This document shows, in pieces, positions 57,736 through 64,000 of a DNA stretch of 64,000 nt (position 1 is the stretch's first letter; each line of letters begins with the position of its first letter). The notes below the pieces were generated by a model, which searched no databases, was not told the DNA's origin, and saw nothing but the letters and a program-made list of their open reading frames with translations. The position numbers and the translations under genes are program-made. The stretch is from Cricetomys ansorgei (Eukaryota; Chordata; Mammalia; Rodentia; Nesomyidae). The DNA is taken from assembly GCA_026225945.1 (NCBI GenBank), contig JAMJFZ010001816.1, forward strand, positions 7,376,001 through 7,440,000, read 5' to 3'.

Positions 57736-58829
57736 TCTTAGCACTTGAATTGTATTCCCATAAACGACTCTGAACTGTTTTCTCATGTCCTTTGGTTATA
57801 ATTTTTGTATTGCGTTATCCAAAGCTGAGTTCTGTGTAAAATGCCCTTTCACGTGCCCTTCCTTCACTTAGGTTATTCCTAGTGTGGCCTGAAATATTTA
57901 GAAAATTTTCGGACAAAGGTAATGTAAACATCACTGTCTGGCAAGTACTCATCCAATACTTACTGCCGGAAAGACTGCATACTGTACTTCACGTGAAGGT
58001 TCAGGGAAAGACAGGGAAGTGGGCTCGTACCTGTTTCCACCTGGGTCCCGCCTCTGAATGATCTAGGATCAGTCTACATCCTAGCGAGTGGTGATGGCAA
58101 TTACCAGCTCCCCTGTTTATTTGTCGTTTCCTCCCTATGCTGCTGTGTCTAAAATACTGCTAAACACACAGCCACTAAGTAAATACGGATCAAATTTGGG
58201 GAGGAAGAAGGAGTCGCTATTAGGTAGTCAGTTACAGCTATTTCACATAACAATTGTGTAAAACTACAAATCCCCAGAGAAGGATTTGCTGAAGACTGGA
58301 AATCAGTGTCTAACTAGAAGCTTGAGTGTGGAGCCTCGAAGAGTACCCAGTCCAAGGCATGGGAGAGGAACAGAGCCAGGGTATCACTGGAGGCCAAGAA
58401 TAAGGAGGCAAGAGCTGTAGGCAAGTCTGCACCACAACTTCTTATTCTGAGTCCTAATTTACTCTCTTACTCTTTCCCCTTGAGTTTATGTCTAGCGGTG
58501 TTCACTGATGGTATAAAATCTAGGTACCACCTCTCTTGTCAGTGGACCAATTCTAGAGTACCCGGAACGAAGTAAGTACCTTCTGCCCAGGGTGGCAGCT
58601 CTTTATCTTCCCTTTGCATCTTCTTAGCCAGGTGCTCTGCAAAGGAAAGGGTCTGGAAAGATCCTGGGGGTGCCCAGCCACTCCAGTATGCAGACCAGCC
58701 ACCATTTCACCCTTACATTGCCACCTGCCTTTGGTTTTAGGAAAAGAAACGAAGATAAAAGATGGGGAAAAACTTGGCCAATATAGTCGTTTTGTTTGAA
58801 AGATCCATCAGTTCCCTTGCAGAGATTTT
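57736..58829. other. Unique sequence
   Basis: Nothing recognised. Confidence 0.5.
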
Positions 58830-59390
58830 TCTGGCATGCGAACTGGAGTACCTGGGCTCCAAACGCAGCGTCTCCAGCACCCGCACTCCATTAGCTGTCA
58901 GCAGTAATCATACTTACATCCTCGTTCCTGGCCTCCAGCTAGGAGGGGATGCTTTACACTCGCCCTGCCTGCTCGCAAAGCTCTCCTGGGCACACGCGCA
59001 CACAGACACAGCTGAGTGGAGCTGGGAACAAGTCCCTGGCAGCAAGAACCCTCCAGCAGGTGTACACCAACTCACCCATTCTGTGCTTGGCACAGACCAT
59101 CGGGACCCCGGATGGGCTCCGGAGTGAGGCATCTGCCTACAGCCGGGCAAAAGTCAACTGCAAGTTCAGGACCGAAGGCCACCACTGGAACTTGAGAAGG
59201 CTCCGCATCAACCAAGGACAGGGGTGCCTTCCACCTCTGCCTGCAGTGGGGCGGCCTGCACCGTGGCGGAGTACTGCCTTGCCTTAGTCCTTGTCCAGGA
59301 ACCTGCTAGTTGGAAATCCGCACAAACACAGGCACGCGAGGTCACAGTCTGTGCCTTCCGCTCCTCATCTTTAAATATTTCAGTGACCTA
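58830..59390. other. CpG-enriched unique segment
   Basis: No repeat is visible here. It contains about 25 CpG dinucleotides in 560 bases at above 50% GC, where most of the window has few. It approaches but does not clearly meet CpG-island thresholds. It may be a regulatory element or a noncoding exon. Reading frames here look incidental. Confidence 0.4.
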
Positions 59391-60394
59391 GCACAGGCTC
59401 CATTCATAATGAGTCCCCTCAAGGAAGCCAGGGAAGGTTCAGAACGTGTTGGGTTAACTGTTTTTCCTCGGGCTTCGGCTTTATGGGATGTAGCTCTGGC
59501 TTCATTTTCATAGGAGTGGCTGTGGCTTTGCATTGAGCCTGGAGCATGAGCTCCTTATTAAAAAGGACTTCTAGGTACCCCTGGGCTGGAGGAGAGCCTC
59601 GGGCCAGGGTAATTAAAATGTAGCCTTGAACAACACGGCCATATGATATGTGACCCTATGATGAGAGATTATCAAGTGATTTTAATTGCAGGGAGGGATT
59701 AAAAGGCATACACACCAACAGGGTAAACTGCCTCACTGGTTAACTGAATACCTGCTACAGGCGAATCCTCACAGGGAAAAACTCCTATTCACCCCTCAAT
59801 GCCCCTTTCCACTGTCACTTAGTTTTCAAAGTCATGTCGAGTTTTGTTGCTTATTCATTTTTGTTTCTAATGAGTTTCGTTTATAAGTTTTCTGTGGTTA
59901 TCAAATACAAAATAGAAACATTCTCCTGGACTTTCCGCACATACTGAGCCACTTTTTTGAAGGAGTTAATTCTTGGTTCTTCCAGTTTTTTACCTTCAAT
60001 TTCAGCATAAAATGAAGAACAATTTCCTCTCCGAAAGGAGCAGACTGGGTGGAATGAGCACTGCAGGCCTACAGAGAATGCTGGGGACTGTGGAAAACCA
60101 TCCTATTGGACAGAAGCAGCGGTGGCTACCAGCATCACACAGTTGCTGCTGTGTGCAGATGTCACAGAAACCACCACCATCAAGAAAAACCAGAGACAAA
60201 GACGAAACACCAAAATGAAGTTTTAAAACATGTCTGAATTGCTCATCGGTAATTACTGCCTCAGTCAGATACAGTCAGTCCGCAAACTCAATTTGACACC
60301 TTTGCTGCCGGCATCTGACCTAATTTTCAAAGAAGTTCATGCTCCAGACTGACTTCTTTTTTACCTACATCATAGGTGGCATTTTGCAGGAGCA
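59391..60394. other. Unique sequence
   Basis: Nothing recognised. Confidence 0.5.
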
Positions 60395-60476
60395 GCAGCA
60401 ACAGCAGAGGGAGGGAGGGAGGGAGAGAAGGAGGGGCAGAGAGAGAGAAAGAGAGAGAGAGAGAGGAGAGAAAGTG
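60395..60476 (+). repeat. GA-rich simple repeat with CAG-like start
   Basis: 'gcagcagcaacagca' leads into GGGA and GA units. Confidence 0.92.
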
Positions 60477-61373
60477 GGGTGGGAGTGGGGCTGGGAACAG
60501 TGCCCCTGCACTTCCGTCCCCATGGCTATTACCAATCTTGGGATAGGTGCAAACTTGTCTGCCTTCCCCACTTTGCACAGAGAGGAGCAGGGGAAACTTT
60601 ATTTGACCTTCTTATGATGCAAAGTCTCAATGGCCAAGATTCTTAAGCTTTTCTCCTTCCTTTCCTTTTATCACTTTGTTGGGTCTACGTTTTAGCCCAC
60701 TGACCTGCTGACAGCATTGATTTGCATCAGTATCAAAGGCCTCTGTATTAAGCTGTCAGATGCTGATGGTCTAGACACGACATGTAGAAGAAACATGGCT
60801 TCTACTCAGAGCTATGCACAGAGTATAGATAGATTGCCCAACGCTGGCATGGGGAAATGGGGAATGCTCTCTCCATTTGCAATATTAATGGCGTTCTCTT
60901 TGACTTCTTCATCAAACCAATTTGATCATCTGTCCATGTCAGTGGGAAGTAGTAGCTGGTCCAAAGATGCTCTTGCAGAGAACTCTGATATCCCAAATAC
61001 ACGTACAACCAGGGAGCTTGAAGATTCCTTCTTGGCTATTACCATATAATTCAATGTAAGCATTTTATGAATGGAGAAACCAAAACAGTCATTATCCCTT
61101 CACTTCCCATTCCATTCTCCTTTTTTTTCCCCCCAAGATTCCCCATGTTCAAAGCAAGACCTTAATGCTTACTTGACTATTATAGTCACAGCATGTATCA
61201 ATACTCAGCAAATACTATCACTGGGTAAATAAATACCTGTTGGAGCAGTTAAATCAACAGCATCAGAGCTAAAATCCTCCAGCATCTAAACCCCATTGTT
61301 TTCTCATAACAAGGTGAAAACCCACCTATTGGGAACTTGTTTCTGGAATATATAAAACAGTTTAAAATACTGG
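60477..61373. other. Unique sequence
   Basis: A 110-codon open frame (60717-61049, plus) has no recognisable motif and is probably chance. Confidence 0.5.
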
Positions 61374-61379
61374 GATAAC

Positions 61380-61714
61380 TGTAGTGGTACACTGCTGTGA
61401 AGGCTCAGCCAGGGAAGGACAAGGAGGCATAGTTCAAAATTGCAAACCCTGCCAGACCTCAGCAGAGGGAACCACCATTCTGGCCAGTGCCAGACTCACA
61501 GTGGAACCCTGAGCATCTGAGCTCAGGTGTATTTATTCTTTCAGAACTCCTCAGGTATTCTACCCATAGCTCATGCAGATCATTTGCAATTAAACAACTC
61601 CCACAGAAATACAACACCTGCAGTCAATACAAAATGTCCTAGACCTAGGATAGACCCTCACCCAACAGTGCATAAAACAATTTCAAACATAACTAAAAAT
61701 AAACTTCCCCAACA
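61380..61714 (-). repeat. Solo LTR of the same ERVK-like family
   Basis: A 335-base antisense copy. In its own direction it begins TGTTGGGGAAG (61714) and ends ACCACTACA (61380). It is flanked by GATAAC and GATGAC, a target duplication with one mismatch. The internal AATAAA signal is preserved on the minus strand. Confidence 0.85.
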
Positions 61715-61720
61715 GATGAC

Positions 61721-62534
61721 CTAAACACATTATCGAACAATGCTGGACATTGAATAGAGATAAACCATTTTGTGTGTCTGTTCCCATGTTTTGTACTTTT
61801 TTTCTGTCGCAAACTCCACATGCCTAGAAACTATGACGAGAAAAAAATATACCTTCTCTGGCTTGTTGTGTCTGCCCTAGAATAGCAGAGCATTTACTCT
61901 GCAGGACCATAAAGAATACATATGGTCTTTGCAAACTTTATTAATGATTTACATTAGCTTCCAATTCTAGGATAGGTAAAAACTTTAAAGTGAAAAAAGT
62001 AACTGCTAAAATGTTATCTCACAATCCTCTGCTTCAAATGGTCAGGTTTCCTTCATTCAGCTCACTGGGGGACCGTTCCACATCATTCCCCTTCCCTTCA
62101 TGAACCCCCAAGATTTCATGATGATAACCGAGCAGCTGAAACAAGAGTTTGCCCAGCGTCTGTTATACGCGGAGCCCCGCTTTCTGCGTCAGGAACGCAG
62201 TAGCCAAAATAACGGAGTTTTAAGATCTGGCCTTGAGAAGTTTCTGGCTTTTGTGTGCATTATAGCAGATATAAGCGAGCAAATAAACAGTAGTTTTAGA
62301 CAGTGACACACACCACAAAAAACCAAACAAACAAAGGGGTAAAAGCGACCACGGTGATACAGGGAAAGTCACTAGCGTGGAGAGTCAAGGGGTGACATTT
62401 GGTCTGTCTGAGACGGAGACAGAGATGGAAACCTGGGTAGAGGACAGCAAATGCAATGGCCCTGGGGTGGGGATGGGTGCACCATGGCAAGAAGGCCAGC
62501 GTGGATGAGGGGAAGGGAAGGAGAAGGGGTCGTG
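61721..62534. other. Unique sequence with a short CpG-containing open frame
   Basis: A 68-codon plus-strand frame at 62100-62306 has a fairly balanced composition (see findings). Nothing else recognised. Confidence 0.45.
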
Positions 62535-62660
62535 TGGTGTTCTGATTTGCTTCGTGTCGCTGTGATGAACAGCATGACCAAAGCAGGACCAAAGGGTTTA
62601 TTTCAGCTTACACTTCCGTGTCACAGTCTGGTCGCGGAGGGGTGCCAGGGCAGGAAGAGC
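62535..62660 (-). repeat. Fragment of a TGTCAACTTGAC-type rodent repeat
   Basis: 'gctgtgatgaacagcatgac', 'gggtttatttcagcttacac' and 'gtgccagggcaggaa' match the 3' end region of the family in reverse orientation. The rest of the element is missing. Confidence 0.55.
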
Positions 62661-62969
62661 GGTAACAATGGTCACCTTTCCCCTGAAGATTTTAGTGTGC
62701 ACAACACAATATGGAAAATATCTAGATTATAGTCACAGTTAGCCGGTCTGGAAAAATGTGAGTACTTCTAAAGAGACAGGCTGTCAAAATGTGTCTATCC
62801 TGAGATCATTCAAACGTCAGAAGCGTCAGACAGAGGCTGTAAAACAGCTATTTAAAGTATATTCTGTAAGGTAAAGCTAAGAGCCCTTTAAGTAAGTGGG
62901 GATGTAAGTTCTTACCAATGATTATCAAGTATAAGTAAGCTTTTTAAACAAAAATTTACATATAAATGT

Positions 62970-63200
62970 ACTACCTTTGATACTTAATTTTAATTTTATA
63001 ATTTCCCTTTCCCTTTCTTCTTTCTGATCCTTCCCATGAACCCCTTTCTTCTCCGTATAGAATTATATACACATTCATATATTCCCGAGTATATAAATAC
63101 AGCCTGCTCAGAGCTATAAAGTTCCTGGTAGGACTATGGTTTCAGGGTACTGCTTATTTTAGGAAAGCTAGAACAAAGAAAGCTTAGTTGCTAGGGCCCA
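62970..63200 (-). repeat. Murine L1 (Lx-type) 3' UTR fragment, antisense
   Basis: 'tttctgatccttcccatgaa', 'atatataaatacagcctg' after 'attcatatattcccgag', and 'ggtttcagggtac' follow the reversed Lx 3' UTR. Confidence 0.7.
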
Positions 63201-64000
63201 CGAGTTTCGCCTATGAGAGACAGGCCCGTGATCACGAAATAACAAATGAGTTCCAGTGCCCACTGTTAGGCTTGAACTTCCTTGACCACAAATAAAATTG
63301 ATTCTTTGCTGGTTTCCATAATGAAAAGTTTGCTGATGAGATTGGAGCGCACCTTAAGGACATAGAGCTGTGCAGCAGATTCTCCTTTTACCTAAGAAAA
63401 GCACAACAAAAATAAAACGAAACAAAACAAAAACCCTACCTTAAAGTTTTCTAGTCATAGCAAATTTGTTTCACTGTGTTAACTAAATAAGAATGGTTAG
63501 GTTAGGATACTATGACGTGTACTCTTTTCCTAGCAACCACAAGACTGCTACCTGCCAGCTACAATAGACACGGTCTGTGAAATTGCTTGGCTTGCTTAAG
63601 CTCTGTTAATCTATAATAGAAAAACTACTGCTTCTAGGATGTAGATGTATTGTGGGGAGAAATTATATGGGGAAGTAGGTGTTCAGGTGTGGGTTTTAAG
63701 ATAACTTCTTTAAAAAAAAAAATATGGAATTTGTAATCCCTGAAGTGTAAAACCTGTAATCATTATGTGAAGTTTAAGTTTATGATTAAGAGGTGACTGC
63801 AATGTGATCTTTCCCCATGAGGGGCTTTGTTTAAAAAATATATAACATATAGGGAAAAACAGACAGATGGAAACAGAGAACAGAAGAGACACAGGAGAGT
63901 AGAGCAGAGAAGGAGAGAGAAAATTTCTGAATAAAGACAGAAGTGTGGTCCCATCTGCAAGCGGTGTGCTGTTACTCATTTTATCCGCACACTCTGCCTC
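63201..64000. other. Unassigned sequence
   Basis: Nothing recognised. An A run lies at 63711-63722. Confidence 0.5.

Noticed and set aside
1..64000. CRISPR arrays, operons, phage or plasmid features
   Set aside because: The repeat content is entirely mammalian and no spaced direct-repeat arrays or gene clusters exist.
1..64000. tRNA, rRNA or snRNA genes
   Set aside because: Only tRNA- or 7SL-derived SINE fragments were seen, with no intact RNA gene structure.

Overview
This is a stretch of mammalian nuclear DNA from a murine rodent. Rat looks more likely than mouse because of the G-rich L1 segment near 23.8 kb, but I cannot settle it. The evidence for a rodent is the mixture of B1, B3 and B4/RSINE-type SINEs, an ID-like SINE, a URR1-like DNA transposon and many copies of the murine L1 (Lx-type) 3' untranslated region. 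These sit on older mammalian layers: MIR, L2, MLT1/MaLR LTRs and old L1M elements. No complete protein-coding gene, rRNA, tRNA, CRISPR array or prokaryotic feature is visible, so the window reads as intron and/or intergenic DNA. Repeat family names are given from memory of consensus sequences, and most repeat ends are good to about 10-30 bases.

Only two stretches look derived from protein-coding genes. The first (30496-30672, minus strand) is a 177-base segment of exactly 59 open codons with a splice acceptor and a GTGAGG donor. It is a good candidate exon of a minus-strand gene I do not recognise. If it is real, much of the window is its intronic DNA. The second (about 19937-21417, minus strand) is a decayed, apparently processed FAM90A pseudogene. 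It has a recognisable zinc knuckle and acidic serine-rich C-terminus, stops and frame shifts, and a poly(A) signal followed by an A tail.

The most distinctive retroviral content is one LTR family present as one LTR-internal-LTR insertion (37788-39402, minus) and three solo LTRs (21418-21752 plus, 33278-33608 plus, 61380-61714 minus). The two-LTR copy has a perfect 6-base target duplication, a polypurine tract and a primer-binding site resembling the tRNA-Lys1,2 type. This marks it as a class II (ERVK-like) element with only about 1 kb of internal sequence and no visible retroviral genes.

Layout: 1-9.5 kb holds mostly unique DNA with scattered MaLR, MIR, SINE and microsatellite pieces. 9.6-14.2 kb is a dense nest of Lx fragments and LTR-like repeats, including a URR1 inside one of them. 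14.4-19.6 kb has MIR, L2, simple repeats and an old antisense L1. 19.9-24.0 kb has the FAM90A pseudogene, two LTRs and an L1. 24.0-30.5 kb is AT-rich, with a curious exact 70-base duplication inside rearranged old L1. 30.5-37 kb has the candidate exon, MLT1, L2, a solo LTR, and a long antisense L1M with an unexpectedly CpG-rich 1-kb segment. 37.8-46.7 kb has the ERVK-like element, an L1M and an Lx. 46.7-64 kb is the most unique part, with a few SINEs, a CpG-enriched patch near 59 kb and the last solo LTR.

I see no previously undescribed molecular system. The observations most worth checking are the candidate exon, the ERVK-like family, the CpG-rich L1 relic and the exact 70-base duplication.
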